64,000 nt of DNA from Hepsetus odoe (taxonomy: Eukaryota > Chordata > Actinopteri > Characiformes > Hepsetidae), in NCBI GenBank assembly GCA_017165825.1, contig CM029387.1:17869061-17933060 (forward strand), written 5' to 3'. The first letter of the stretch is position 1; each line of letters starts with the position of its first letter. Made by a program: the position numbers and the translations under genes. Positions 47,421 through 59,523 of the stretch are shown here, one piece after another. The notes under the pieces are model-generated. The model made no database searches and was not told the DNA's origin. It was given only the letters and a program-made list of their open reading frames with translations.

Positions 47421-47857
47421 ATCGTCATTTGGCTGAGAACCTTTGCTGGAGGATGCTAAAGCTGCCTTCATACTTATGGTCCTAAATTCAGCCTTCATCC
47501 ATTCTTTATCTATGCCCCATATCCATACTAAGGTTGCAGAGGGGATTTATATCACCTGCAAATAATAATAATAATAATATTAATAATAATAGGTCTTACA
47601 AATTCTTAAAATAACCACTCGGGCTTGCGGTTGGTAAGCATGTATTAGATGAGCAATAGCGGCTGCAGAATCATTTTCACAGATGAGCTCCAGACAGTGT
47701 GCGCAGTGTCATCTCCACATACTGACTGGATTTCAGATGACACATTGACTGTTTTTTAGTGGAATTAAAGTTCATATTGAGTTAAAATGTATAAATGTTA
47801 GCATCAGTGAAGTTAGCATTAACAGCGTCAACAAACATATCTAAAGATGTCAAAAAA

Positions 47858-48062
47858 GTGAAAGTGACATTCTGAAACACAACATGAATCACAATGAAAT
47901 GTAACCTCGGCTTTTAACCCACACACAGTGCAACATGGTGCAGCCATGTCCAGAGCCCGGGGAGCAGTGATGGCGACGGTACCTTGTTCAAGGATACCTC
48001 AGGGCAACCCACAATCTTATGACCCTAGGTCCTAATCTCTAACCACTAGGCCACCACTGCCT
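47858..48062 (-). mobile_element. tRNA-derived SINE
   Basis: Minus-strand copy from AGTGAAAGTGACATTCTG to AACCACTAGGCCACCACTGC CTA. Confidence 0.8.
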
Positions 48063-48711
48063 ATGTAAAAACATCCAAAATACCCTTGGCTGTCTTAGGG
48101 TTAAAGGATGAAAATGAAGAGCAGCCATGAGTTCCAAAGTTTGGGAGCCATATCACTGAAAGACCTGCTGGCTGTGGTGGGAAATCACGGAGCACAGCCA
48201 AGACATTGGTGCTAGACAAATATGTAATAAGCTGAACAGTTGCGCTTGTGTTCACACACAAACATCTGCAGACAATCTTTGCTAATAGAAGGATTTTCGT
48301 CCCTCCCAGAAGGCCATTTGGACAGCTGGCTGGAGATTTGGGTGAAGTACTTTAACGCTGTGTACTTCAGCAGAAGAGGAAGCTTGAACAGAGCGTAAAA
48401 ACACACCTTTCACACACACTCACACACAGTTCTACTAACAGTGCTGTCATTCACTTTTCCAGAACAGTGGGATTCTCCAGCAGGACCCTCAGGAGAATCA
48501 TTATTAAAGCCCGAATCACAGGCGTGTTGTGAAATGTGACTGAAGGTCAGAGGATCGGTTTGAAGTGTATCTGTCTGGCTTTGACTTCAGTGAAAAGTTA
48601 AACATTTGGAGAATTCAAAGCCAAGGAATTCACACAGATACATGTCAACAGCCCACCCCACTCACACTGAGATTTATTATGGAGGTGTGTGTGAGAAAGT
48701 TAGCATAGAAG
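48063..48711. other. Intergenic, nothing recognised
   Basis: No supportable feature. Confidence 0.5.
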
Positions 48712-48752
48712 TGTGTTTGTGTGTGTGTGTGTGTGAGTGTGTGTGTGTGTGT

Positions 48753-48799
<47 letters not shown>
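48712..48799. repeat. (GT)n microsatellite
   Basis: About 43 GT/GA units with regular GTGAGT interruptions at 48735 and 48757. Confidence 0.97.
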
Positions 48800-48801
<2 letters not shown>

Positions 48802-49159
48802 TGCGTAACACAGTGAAATGAAAACATGAAAACATCTGTTTGGGGATTTGTAATGTTGCGTGGCATGCCAGTCACATGCTAAAGCACATCTGCCAAGCTG
48901 CGAGGAAAACATGTAATAACAGCCAACGTTGTCCGATAATCACAGTATCACCATTAGCAGAAAAGTGGGGCATAAAAACAATCAGATGACCTTCCTCTCA
49001 CACGCTTTTATTTTAGAATTTGAAGTCACAGTCACAGCCGTATCAAAATAAATGTGAAATTTGATTTCTAGATTTTTCTCCCTCCTAGCTGACTGAGCGA
49101 AGCAGATTCCAGCCTTTCATCTATAGCACTTTTGTGTTTTAGTAGAAGATACAGTCTTT

Positions 49160-49620
49160 AAGACAGAAAATTAACAATGTGGTTTTTATTGTAATTATTT
49201 TATTTATTTTTTATTAATATATTTTTATTATGGCATGAATTCTATTGAAAAAATGGACTTTAATTTTATTGATTTTAATTCCAATTTGTATCACTTACAT
49301 TTGAAAAGCACATAATGCTTTTTATTTACTTGATTTTCGAATCATTGAATGAGATTTCATGTTTTATATTTTATAGAAATTATTTTTATTAAAAAATCAT
49401 AGATAGGACATTGCTATGATTTCTATTTATTGTTCTCATTTTGATATTTGGTAAAGATTTTGATTGGATCATTTTTTGAATTTGATTGAATGGGAGATTT
49501 TTATTCTTACAATATCTGTTATGATTTAAATGTGATGGAAATTTTTCTTATTTGTTTATTTTATATGAAAAAAAAGATCTAAATATAAAAACATGTATTA
49601 AGTCTGATCTGCTCTCTCTC
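49160..49620. other. AT-rich, T-biased block
   Basis: About 460 bp dominated by TTTTATT, TTTGATT and ATTTTTAT words, with no ORF and no recognised repeat family. Confidence 0.7.
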
Positions 49621-50017
49621 TAGTTTCTCACAGTCATTTAATATTGATTATCATATCAGCTTTTTCCTATTTTCTTATCTTTTTTGTTTCTTTGACTCTT
49701 GTTAATCAGTAATTGTGCTTGGTGTTGTCTGTTACTCAGTGTTAATGTTGGTTCATGATGAAGCTTATTTGGAAATCTGGCTGTCGAGAACTACAGCTTT
49801 CATAACTGCCTCGTTGGGAGGCGGCAAGTTTGATCCCGGTGATGCCACAGACATACGAGGACAGGACTGTAGGAGCACACAACTGGTTTTCTCTGACTGT
49901 CACTCACAGTGCAGTGTTAGCCAACATGGCTGTCTGTGGCAGTGTGATATAATTGATATAATTGATATAAGTGTGATATAATTCAGTATAGATTTTTACT
50001 GAATCTATGTAATCTAT

Positions 50018-50225
50018 GAGGTGGCCTAGTGGTTAGGGAGTTGGCCATAGGATTGGAAGACTGTGGGATCAAACCCCTCACCAGTAGGTTTCCCTGAGGT
50101 ACCTTTGAGCAAGGTACTGTCTCAGGCGCTTTCATAGCTGGACGGTGTTTGCATGGGTTAAATGCAGAAGTCCAATTTGGTTTTGGTTGACTGTGTGCTG
50201 TGCTGTGACCTTGCAATGACAAGAA
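50018..50225 (+). mobile_element. tRNA-derived SINE
   Basis: GAGGTGGCCTAGTGGTTAGG head, GTGGGATCAAACCCCTCACC (degenerate B box), TACCTTTGAGCAAGGTACTG, and CTTGCAATGACAAGAATTTT tail. Confidence 0.85.
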
Positions 50226-50294
50226 TTTTCAATCTTTACAAAAAAAAAAACAACCAAAAACTGGACAAAATCCAGGCTAAGAAAATCCCTCCGT

Positions 50295-50510
50295 AATTAT
50301 TAAGGTCAGACTGTGAAAACTTCCCCCTGCAGATTCATACTGGATTATAATCAGTCCACAATTATTACTGTCAGACTGTGAAAACTACACCCTGCAGATT
50401 CATACTGGATTATAATCAGTCCACAATTATTACTGTCAGACTGTGAAAACTACACTCTTAAGATTCATATTACTGTCAGACTGTAAAAACTTTGTACACT
50501 GCAGATTACG
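50295..50510. repeat. 65-bp tandem repeat (about 3 copies)
   Basis: GTCAGACTGTGAAAAC starts at 50305, 50370 and 50435, each followed by CCTGCAGATTCATACTGGAT TATAATCAGTCCACAATTAT in the first two. A shortened fourth start is at 50475. Confidence 0.9.
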
Positions 50511-50794
50511 ACTATTTTTTACTGTAAAATAATTTTCCATTTCAGTAATCAAAGTCAAAATCGTAGTTACTGAAGAATAACAGAGACATCGGCCTTCATA
50601 TGAAGGTCATTCCTTCACCTGCTCAGCTGTGGAAGAGTGTGTGAGATGCAGCATGACCTCTTTACTTCTGAGTGTACATAAAGCACACCTGAGCTTTCTG
50701 TGCGTCACTCACTGACGGCATCGCTGCTTCGGCAACACATGAGGGTGAAAGATGGAGAGGTTATCATAAAATAGAACGGTCCACTGAAGAGCAT

Positions 50795-51020
50795 TTACAC
50801 CAGAGAGGGGGAGGGAGGAAGGAGAAAAGAATGAGAGAAGAAAACTTGAGTAGAGAAAGAAAGAGATTGAATGGAAAAAGATAGACAGAGAAGAAAAAGA
50901 CAATAAAAAATTAGAGACTAGGATGAAAGAAGGGATGGAAAAAGAGAGGTCAGAAAAGAAAAATGAAGAGTGAAAGGGGTAAAAGAGAAAAGGCAAGGGA
51001 CACAGAGCAGAGAAAGATGC
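50795..51020 (+). other. Purine-rich (A/G) strand block
   Basis: Almost purine-only GAAAAAGA/GAGAGG sequence on the plus strand. The minus-strand ORF over it is a Phe/Ser/Leu low-complexity translation. Confidence 0.7.
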
Positions 51021-51659
51021 ATCAGTCTGCCCCAGGATCAAAGCCAACGATGGATGAAATGAATAACAATGATTATCTCGTTACAGAGTTTCTGTCAAGC
51101 ATCGGTATGGATTAGGCAGCAAGTGAAGTCAGTTCTTGAAGCTGATGTGCTAAGGCAGGAAAAATGGAAAAGCTTTATAATCTGAGCGACTCTGACAAGG
51201 TCTCCAGAATGGCAGGTCCTAAAGGATGTTCAGAATCAGACTGTCAGATAAAAAAACACTTCTGCAACATCCTGCTGCAAGGCTTGATCAAGTTTTCTGT
51301 ATGCATTGGTTACTACTTTCCAAAAGCTGACCAGCAAAAGACAACCAGTGGGCTGGTGACAGGATCTTGAGCACCCTGTTCATTGCTGGGAACAGGAGAC
51401 ACCAGACTGCATTAAAATGAATGGCAAGCAAGTGTGATGCTCTTGGAAATGCTCTGCTGGATAACCTTGGGTTGTGGAATTCAAAGCGAATGCAACTTTG
51501 ACCTGAACTACCTACTTCAACATTGTTGCAGACCAAGCATACTCATTCACATTCACTCATTTCAGGAAGGGCTCGAGGAACATCACCAAGAGTTCAAGGT
51601 GCTGCAGATGCACATGCATGGAGGCCACACCTCAACTTACTGGACTTATCATTTGGCTG

Positions 51660-51930
51660 ATAGAGATAGAAGATGAATGGAAAAAGGGGGAGAGATGGAA
51701 AAAGAAGACAGTGATGGAGAGAGTGGAAAAGGAGGATGAGAGGGAAAAACATAGAATGGTAGAAGAGAAAAAGGACCATGGACCAGAGAAAAAGAGATGA
51801 AAAAGTGAAGGAAAAAAAGAAGAAAAGTAGACGAAAGAAAGGGAACTGTGAAAATCAAGGAGTGTAAGAGACAGAACAGAGACAGGGAGAGAGATACAGA
51901 GAGACAGGGAGAGACAGTAGTAATCTCCAG
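51660..51930 (+). other. Second purine-rich strand block
   Basis: Like 50795-51020, with the shared word GAATGGAAAAAG and many GGAGAGA/GAAAAAG repeats. The ORFs are low-complexity. Confidence 0.7.
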
Positions 51931-52569
51931 AGAGTAATGATGCCTTTGGCCTTTATGGCACGTCCACATTTTCGCACAACAAGAAACAGAAGCTAAACAA
52001 ATAGATAAATTCAACATGGAGCCTCACTGTCCTGCACGCTGCCTGGATCACTTTACTAGAAAAACACAAACGGTCATAAACTTTCCGGTCAGTTGTCTTC
52101 CTTTCTCAGGAGAGTTTGTAGGGATGGCCAATAAATAGTGTCCATAAATACATTTTGTATAAATAATAATAAAAAGCCTCATGCCTTAAATACCAGAGAG
52201 TTCCATTACCCCCCATGCTCATGAATCTAAACACGCTGAACACAAAGCCCATTACTCCAAAGTGTTGCTGAAGATTTTACATGTTCTTTTGTGGTGGCAG
52301 CTATTTCCCATCAATGTGCTGTCACTTTCATCCCTGGCTCTGGAATCCAACCACCGCAGAACCGTGTGGATTTTCAGTTCGGCCAGAGAACACAGTTCCA
52401 AATCATTGGCTGCAGGGAGAAATAGACACCAAAAATGCTGAACTAACGAAAAAGAAAGTTTCAAAGACAGTGACTCTGTCCTACATCGCACTGTGCACCT
52501 GCAGCACCTGAGCTCAGCCATGAATACCCTCAGCTTTCTCCGCAGCTGAACCCAACTGAGCATCTTTGC
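51931..52569. other. Sequence upstream of the L2 copy, nothing recognised
   Basis: The minus-strand ORF of 129 codons over 52252-52641 shows no domain. No L2 endonuclease coding is visible here. Confidence 0.5.
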
Positions 52570-54815
52570 TGATAAAAGGTCAGCGTGTAGTATTACTAAC
52601 AATAGGTTTCTTAAGTTTTTTAATGATAAAATTAACAACATTAGGCTCCAAAATGTGCCCTATTAGCCCTCAAATTAATCCATTAGCTGAACAGTGCTCA
52701 CAATATTTTAGTGATTTTAATCTCATCGATAACTCTGAGCTAATTTCTGTTATAGCCAAAGCAAACTCCACGACCTGTCGGTTAGATCCCATTCCAACCA
52801 AGCTCCTGAAGGAATCCTTAGGAATACTATCAACACCTATACTTGATATCATGAATGCATCCTTGACCTCAGGTGTAGTCCCTAATCAGTTTAAAACCGC
52901 AGTGGTTAGACCACAGCTTAAAAAACCTAACTTGGACCCTCACTCACCAAGTAATTATAGACCTATCTCTAATGTTCCGCTTCTCTCTAAGATTCTAGAA
53001 AAACTAGTTGCGAGACAACTGCAGTCATATCTAGACACGCATAACCTCTTAGATAAATTCCAATCAGGTTTCCGGCTTGGCCATAGCACAGAAACTGCTC
53101 TAACTAGAGTGGTGAATGATATAATGGTCTCGAGTGATGCAGGAAACATTACTGTTCTTGTTCTGTTAGATCTTAGTGCTGCGTTCGACACGGTAGATCA
53201 CTCCATTTTAGTAAATAGGCTTCACTCCACTGTCGGCATTACCGGAACAGCCCTTAAATGGTTCAACTCCTATCTCACAAACCGTTACTACTTCATCCAA
53301 ATGGATGATTATGGCACCCCCTCACCTATGTCACTAGTTAACTATGGAGTCCCACAAGGGTCGGTGTTGGGCCCAGTGCTCTTCTCCCTCTACATGCTCC
53401 CACTAAGCACTATTATACGGAAGCATAATGTTAGTTACCACTCTTACGCTGATGACACTCAGCTATACTTATCTTTTAAATCATGTGATAAAGCATCAAC
53501 CGGCACTTTAATTAGCTGCCTCAGTGATATTAGGGATTGGATGAATAACAACTTCCTCTCACTAAACCCCGAAAGAACTGAGCTGCTCTTGTTTTGTAGT
53601 AGTGATGTAGACAGGGCCAACTTCATTTCGCATATCCGGGATGCAGGGTTGAAGTTTTCAGTTAGTACTCTGGCACATAACCTTGGTGTTATTTTCGATT
53701 CAAATCTTTCATTTAATCCCCATGTTAATGCAGTTGCGAAGACATGCTTCCTGCACCTTCGGAACATTGCCAAACTACGGCGCTTTCTGTCAATGGAAGA
53801 CACAGCGAAAGTAGTACATGCATTTGTATACAGTAGATTAGATTACTGTAATGCCCTACTTTCTGGAAGCTCTCAGGGCACATTAAGCACCCTACAGCGC
53901 ATTCAGAACACAGCCGCTAGGATTGTTAGCAGGAGCAGGAAGTACGACCACATAACTCTCATACTCTCCTCGCTTCACTGGCTTCCTGTTAGGTACAGGG
54001 CTGACTTCAAGGTCCTCCTCTTAACCTACAAGGCACTTAAAGGTCTTGCCCCAATATACCTAACCGAACTGCTTAATACCTACACACCTAACCGCCGACT
54101 TAGATCCCAGAATAAAGATCTCCTAATTGTCCCTCGCATAAATAAATGTATAGGAGCACGAGCCTTCAGTTACAGGGCCCCTAGATTGTGGAACAGCTTG
54201 CCTGCTTCTGTACGGGATGCCGATTCAGTCTCGGTCTTTAAATCACGGCTGAAGACTTACTTCTTTAGTTTAGCTTACCCGCACCAATCACCATAGTGCA
54301 CCACTAGTAATGTCGCTGGTGCTGCTGTACATGCCATTGCACTGTTTCATTTCTGTGTCTGTCACTACTGGATCCTGCTCATTACTGACCCCCTCATTCC
54401 ATTTCTCTCCCCACATGTCCGGGGGGGCCCGCTGTGGTCATCACCTGAGTCCAATGCCGAGCTACCATCTGGTCTGTGTGATGCATCTGATGCGCCAAGG
54501 GACCCTGGCGGCTCATTGGTACCTGGAAGCAACTTGGGACTCCTCACTGATCCTGGAGTTTAAAACCAAACTAACTCTGTACTGTTAGTATACCCAAGGG
54601 GGTTGGGTAGCCGGTTGACCTTGGACCCTCAGAGGTTTTTTTCTCCACATAGTGGAGTTTTTGGTTCCTCTCCTCCGTAGTCGTCCGGCTTAAACATCTT
54701 AAACATCTATTACTGTAACCTGTTCCATCATCGACCATCAATGTAAAGTGCCTTGGGGCAACTTTGTTGTAAAAGGCGCTATACAAGAATAAATGGAATT
54801 GAATTGAATTGAATC
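52570..54815 (+). mobile_element. L2-type non-LTR retrotransposon, 5'-truncated
   Basis: Contains a reverse-transcriptase ORF, a 3' UTR and the short tandem 3' end GAATTGAATTGAATTGAAT (to about 54815). The endonuclease half is missing, as expected of a 5'-truncated target-primed insertion. The first recognisable L2 codons (52610 on, KFFNDKINNIR) are one frame off from the main ORF, so a single indel separates them. A second, shorter copy of the same 3' end lies in inverted orientation at 9009-9408. Confidence 0.9.
52650..54296 (+). CDS. L2 LINE reverse transcriptase (C-terminal part of ORF2)
   Basis: Long open frame of up to 576 codons (nominal start 52566). It shows the motifs of an L2/CR1-clade reverse transcriptase: PSNYRPIS (RT motif 1), SGFRLGHSTETAL, LLDLSAAFDTVDH (catalytic Asp), YGVPQGSVLGPVLF, and the catalytic box YADDTQLY. 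After these come the thumb and C-terminal region (RLDYCNALLSG, HWLPVRYRADFK, APRLWNSLPASVRD). No stop interrupts it to 54296. The first 25-30 residues of the nominal ORF are out of frame relative to L2 (the right frame reads KFFNDKINNIR), so 52650 is given as an approximate true start. The endonuclease domain is absent, so the copy cannot move on its own. Its intactness suggests fairly recent insertion. Confidence 0.9.
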   Translation, partial: KMCPISPQINPLAEQCSQYFSDFNLIDNSELISVIAKANSTTCRLDPIPTKLLKESLGILSTPILDIMNASLTSGVVPNQFKTAVVRPQLKKPNLDPHSPSNYRPISNVPLLSKILEKLVARQLQSYLDTHNLLDKFQSGFRLGHSTETALTRVVNDIMVSSDAGNITVLVLLDLSAAFDTVDHSILVNRLHSTVGITGTALKWFNSYLTNRYYFIQMDDYGTPSPMSLVNYGVPQGSVLGPVLFSLYMLPLSTIIRKHNVSYHSYADDTQLYLSFKSCDKASTGTLISCLSDIRDWMNNNFLSLNPERTELLLFCSSDVDRANFISHIRDAGLKFSVSTLAHNLGVIFDSNLSFNPHVNAVAKTCFLHLRNIAKLRRFLSMEDTAKVVHAFVYSRLDYCNALLSGSSQGTLSTLQRIQNTAARIVSRSRKYDHITLILSSLHWLPVRYRADFKVLLLTYKALKGLAPIYLTELLNTYTPNRRLRSQNKDLLIVPRINKCIGARAFSYRAPRLWNSLPASVRDADSVSVFKSRLKTYFFSLAYPHQSP

Positions 54816-55174
54816 TTTCATTCTGTAGAACTGCTGATGATGAGAGCGATGGTGATGCTCAGAAGGAGGATCACAAATGTGTAACAGGATCAAAAGTCTC
54901 GGCTCTTCATCTCCTTCCAACCCAGGATTTAGAAGATGGGTGTGTTATCTGATGAAGGGCTTAGCTAGCAGAATAAAACTGCAAAAAAAAAAAAAAAAAA
55001 ATGAAATGTTTGCCAAGTTTTAATTTGTCAGATTAACCACTAATTAACACTAACTAAGAAAAATGTTACTCAGCCTTCCCGAAGCCTGAGATGACTTACT
55101 GTAACTGAATCACTTTAGAGATGCAACATATGAGGTCAAATACATGTTAATTAAGAGATGTTATGTTCCTCAAA

Positions 55175-55258
55175 CTAAAAGTCCCTGGAACACTGCATGC
55201 TAGAGACTACTTGATGCTAAAAGTCCCTGGAACACTGCATGCTAAGAGACTACTTGAG
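55175..55258. repeat. 42-bp direct duplication
   Basis: CTAAAAGTCCCTGGAACACT GCATGCTA(A)GAGACTACTTGA occurs at 55175 and 55217. Confidence 0.9.
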
Positions 55259-55440
55259 AGCTACTTTATTGCCCAGAGTTTACTGTCTCATTTAGGACTC
55301 TGGCTCTATTTCACACATTTGTCTTTTTGGAGAATGTTAAATAGATCTGTAATTAAACAGGAAATCCTGATTGTGAAAAATAATAAAGCCTGACACCCAG
55401 TTGTCCCATTCAGTGTTCATGGAGCCCAGAAGAATGCAGT

Positions 55441-55770
55441 TTCCATAGTTCAATGCTGGGGACGTTATACCCCTCAGTTCCACTGATCCAGAGCCCAACA
55501 TCTAGACCTTTATACCACTCAGTTCCACTGATCCAGAACTCAATGTCTAGAGCTTTATACCGCTCAGTTCCACTGATCCAGAACTCAATGTCTAAAGCTT
55601 TATACCCTTCGGTTCCACTAATCCAGAGCCCAATGTCTAGAACTTTATACCCCTCAGTTGCACTTCGTCACAGCTCAATATTGGGGGTTTTATACCCTTC
55701 AGTTCTGTGGCTCCAAAGACCAGTGATCTGGACTTTTATACCCCTCAGTCTGGACTTTTATACCCCTCTA
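55441..55770. repeat. 45-bp minisatellite (about 6-7 copies)
   Basis: Unit TTTATACCCCTCAGTTCCAC TGATCCAGAACTCAATGTCT AGAGC. The 45-bp period keeps the frame, giving a 15-residue LYPSVPLIQNSMSRA-like repeat in a 116-codon ORF, judged non-genic. It appears to have grown out of the DNA-transposon piece that continues to 55860. Confidence 0.9.
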
Positions 55771-56163
55771 CAGCCTAATTCTGAGGGCTCCTTTCTCCTC
55801 TAACTGACACTTCATCTTGGTCATGGTGACCTTTGGCTCATGTGCAGCTGCTTCTCTGGAGACTCTACAAGCTGTGCACATAACACAACACCTGTTTTAG
55901 CAATGGGTGCTCTCTAAAGAAGCTGAATTCACTTAGAAGAAGGCATGAGGATACTTAAAGACAAACATTGTATTGTATTAGCCTTAGTAGTGCCCGTGCC
56001 CCCCCACACACTGCAGCTTATTAATGACCTACTTAGTAAAGAATTAAGTTGCCATGAAGGTGTGTGCTTGCTGGGGGTATATAGACTGTATGCCCACACA
56101 CACTGCACTGCAGGAGGCAGAACGCACAGTGCATATTGCAATATCATGCTGTTCTGTTTCCTC

Positions 56164-56166
<3 letters not shown>

Positions 56167-56194
<28 letters not shown>
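56167..56194. repeat. (GT)n microsatellite
   Basis: 14 GT units. Confidence 0.95.
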
Positions 56195-59009
56195 CTGGGG
56201 GGGTCAGAGAATGAAGCAATTCAATATTTGAGACAAGCACTGTGTCCCAGCCCTCAATTACAAAAGACTAACAGTATAAAGCAGGGTTTCCCAAACATTT
56301 TAATGCCAGGATCCCACATGTGGAGGTTGTGTTTGTCCCAAAATGGTGCCTACATTTTAATGAAGGGAAATAAAACTCACCAGAAAGTCCCTAAGTTTTC
56401 AGTTCAACATGATGTTCTGCAAATGCATTTCCAGAGAACTTCACCAACGATAAAAATGTTCATTTCGGGGATGCTGGTGTTGTGCCCTACTGGACCTTGC
56501 CAGCAGCATCATCCACAAAAGCTATTTCAGACAGTTTTGGAAGTTGCTGTGTCTTTTTCAATAATCATGTTATGCATCATTACTAGTTTCCACATATGTG
56601 TGAACAAAAAACAAAAAACAGTGTGTTTGTTCAGCCCGCTAACTCAGACTTTGATGTCAACATCAAATACATGAACTGGGTTGTCATTACATAACTACAC
56701 AAAATGAACAAAATTCATTAGAAGCAGCGAATATAATCTATTTATTTTGATCCAAAGAGAATTCTATTCCAGTCAAAGATGTGACACTGTGTGTTTTGTA
56801 TTTTTGTATATTTCCATTTTGTATGTATGTCCATTTTTTAAGAATACAGTTTTTTTAAATAATTTTTTTATTTATTTATTTTTTCAACCATAATATTTAA
56901 CTACTAAAGCCATCGATACTTGCTTATGAACTATTTTAAAACCAGAGCATGGCATAAAAGCATGCTTGGACCCTGAAAATGAACTACTGATTTGTTTTAC
57001 CTGCTAAAGTCTGAGTAGACTGATAAATAATTTATCATTTATCTCAGTTTCTAAAAGTAAAACCAAATAGAAGTAATGATCATCACAGAAGAGAACCTGT
57101 TTAAATTTGATATGATATGGTTTGATGTGGATATACTGGGCTCATGCTCTGGGATTTGTTGGAATTTCAGGGGTTTTTTTTCAAAAGGAAAATAAATCTC
57201 TTTAAATGATTTAACAAAGTGAGGACAAACCTGCCAAGGATGAGGAACAATGTCAATGAAATGCAAATTCAAATGTATTACAATTATTTATTGCATTTGA
57301 AAGCATTATTGAATACATTTAGTTCATCCAGTTTGTATTCAGTATTAATCAATTTAATTGCAGGCATGAAAAAATAATGTTTAAAGTGTTAATTTAAGTA
57401 TGCTGCCAGGTTTGGTTCTGTGTAAAAGTGCTTTATTTCTGAAAAAAACATCACGATGTAATTACGATAACAAAGAGTGTTGCAAAACCCAGTTGAGCAA
57501 TGCATGACCACAACGGTCTTGATTTTAACTTGATGATTTCGATTTTTGGTGTAAAATGTGCTGAGTGGGAGAAAATGCAGATTTCTAAAGATCAGCAGAG
57601 CTAAGCGTATGCTTGTGGTAGGAAATATGTTAATCTGCTCCATCATCATCATCATCATCATTATCACCTCTTCCCTTTGACCTTGTTGCATTTAATTAGC
57701 ATATTAATTAAAGATGATGATTAGTATTTAAAGGGATTTAAGCTCATAAGGCATATGCTTTTATTTCTTCTTTTTTTTTTTCAATCTAAAGGCCTATCAG
57801 TTCTTTTTCAATCTAGCCCATGATCTTACATATGCTATCATGAGCTGAGCAACCAATGACTACAGAGCGGTAGAAAGCAGATCTTGTAGATCTTGATTTA
57901 TATCTAAACCATCAGATGTGCTGAGCATGAAAAATGGACTAGATTCTAGACGTCAAAAGACAGATACTGTGGGACGTTTGAGCTGGAAGGAAATGGCTGT
58001 GGTCTGATGCTAAGTTGCTTTATCGTCTTTCTTAGATCTGGTCTATGTTTTTTTATTTAATAGAAACATTCATCTGACCGACACCCAGACAGCATATCTA
58101 ATATACGTTTATTCATTGGTAAAAAAAACTTTCCAGCAATCAACCCCAATACTTTAGAACTGCCAGCGCGGTACTTTCGTTGAGATAAAAGCATTGATGA
58201 AAGGAGCCATCATGATCTTGACTTTAGGTCTAAACCATCAAGGGCTGAAAATGAAAGGATTGCAAAGCAAGCTGCTGTTGCAAAAAGGGCTCTTATTTAA
58301 AGAGCAAACTGGTTTAACACACATTGTGGAAGCGCTCTCTTTGGACTAGAACTCTACTAGGACTCATTTTAAGAGTTACTTCATTACAGTCTTTTCAGCC
58401 AAATAACCTTAGACCCCTCTGAGTGCAAATAACAGAGGGGTTGGAGAGCCGCTGGAATAAAGGCTTTAATATCTCAGCTCTCCTACCTAAAAATTAAAAA
58501 AAGTATTTAAAATGAAAAATTTTTAATTATTTGTCAAATTCTAGGTCCTTGCGTTTTTCTAAAGGAAAAATAGTTGGCATTTTGTTTGGTGATATACTTC
58601 CAATTATGACTACTGTAAAGAGCCCTGACAAGTATTTTTTTCAATTAATCATTTGCCGCACATGAATTTTTTTTCAGTTATTCATTTCAAATCGTTCACA
58701 CTAAATTGGATATTAAATTTTTTTTGCCCGGTTTACTCTTCTTCAGTACTAAGCAATCATCACACCAGCAACAGTCCAAACAACCAACCTAGAAAAACCT
58801 GCACCATAGACGGCTGTGCACCAGTTGTTATTGAACTTGTGATTTCCAAATGATAGTTGCAGACAGTTGCCCTATTTAGGAGCCCAAATGTAACCTTTTT
58901 TTTTCATTGCTGAAATTTCCCTTCAACTCATTCTCTTGTTGTACATTAATTTGTCACAAAGATAAAGTAAAAGCAACAGTTGAAAACATGTCAACTTTAA
59001 ATGCTCAGT
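56195..59009. other. Intergenic, AT-rich, nothing recognised
   Basis: No exon or repeat family was recognised. The ORF reaching 56674 contains a GT-repeat translation at its start and has no domain. Confidence 0.55.
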
Positions 59010-59475
59010 GTATTGCTTTGAAATTCAAGGTTCTGCTTCGGTATAATGCTGACCAAGTGTTCTCATTAGCTGATAACTGAATTCTACCTCTAGACCACGA
59101 ACACTCTTACATCTGCTCATATCAGTTCTTCTAGGTACACTTGCACACAGTTTTTGAAGGAACCCGGCTGGTAGGTTGTTCCAAAAATGACTGTGTTTCA
59201 ACCTCCGTGTGACATTGATGATCATCAGCACCTGTTTGGTAAAACTGGTTGATCATACACCAACTATAATCCTACAAAATCCCTGACTTTGTGCAAGTGT
59301 ACCTAGTAGAACTGATGCTGGTTTGAAGGCAAAAGGTAGTAACACCAAATATTGATTTGATTTAGATTTTTCTTTTGTTCGCTCACTTTGCATTTTGTAA
59401 ATTGATAAAAATAAACAATCATTATTTATATTTCTGAAAGCATTCTTAGTTTACAGCATTTTTTGTATATGTATA
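59010..59475. mobile_element. Foldback DNA transposon, second copy
   Basis: Shares GTACACTTGCACACAGTTTTTGAAGGAAC, TTGAAGGCAAAAGGTAGTAA CACCAAATATTGATTTGATT and the right arm TTCTTAGTTTACAGCATTTTTTG with the copy at 41.6-42.2 kb. The outer end is truncated. Confidence 0.6.
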
Positions 59476-59523
59476 GTTGTATAGTACTGTGTACATATAT
59501 ATATATATCTTCTTTCTTCTTTT

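Noticed and set aside
55453..55803. 116-codon ORF with 15-residue repeats
   Set aside because: A 45-bp minisatellite automatically keeps frame. No start context, homology or flanking exon supports a gene.
56054..56674. 206-codon ORF
   Set aside because: Includes a (GT)n translation. The rest has no domain, no splice context and no supporting codon pattern.
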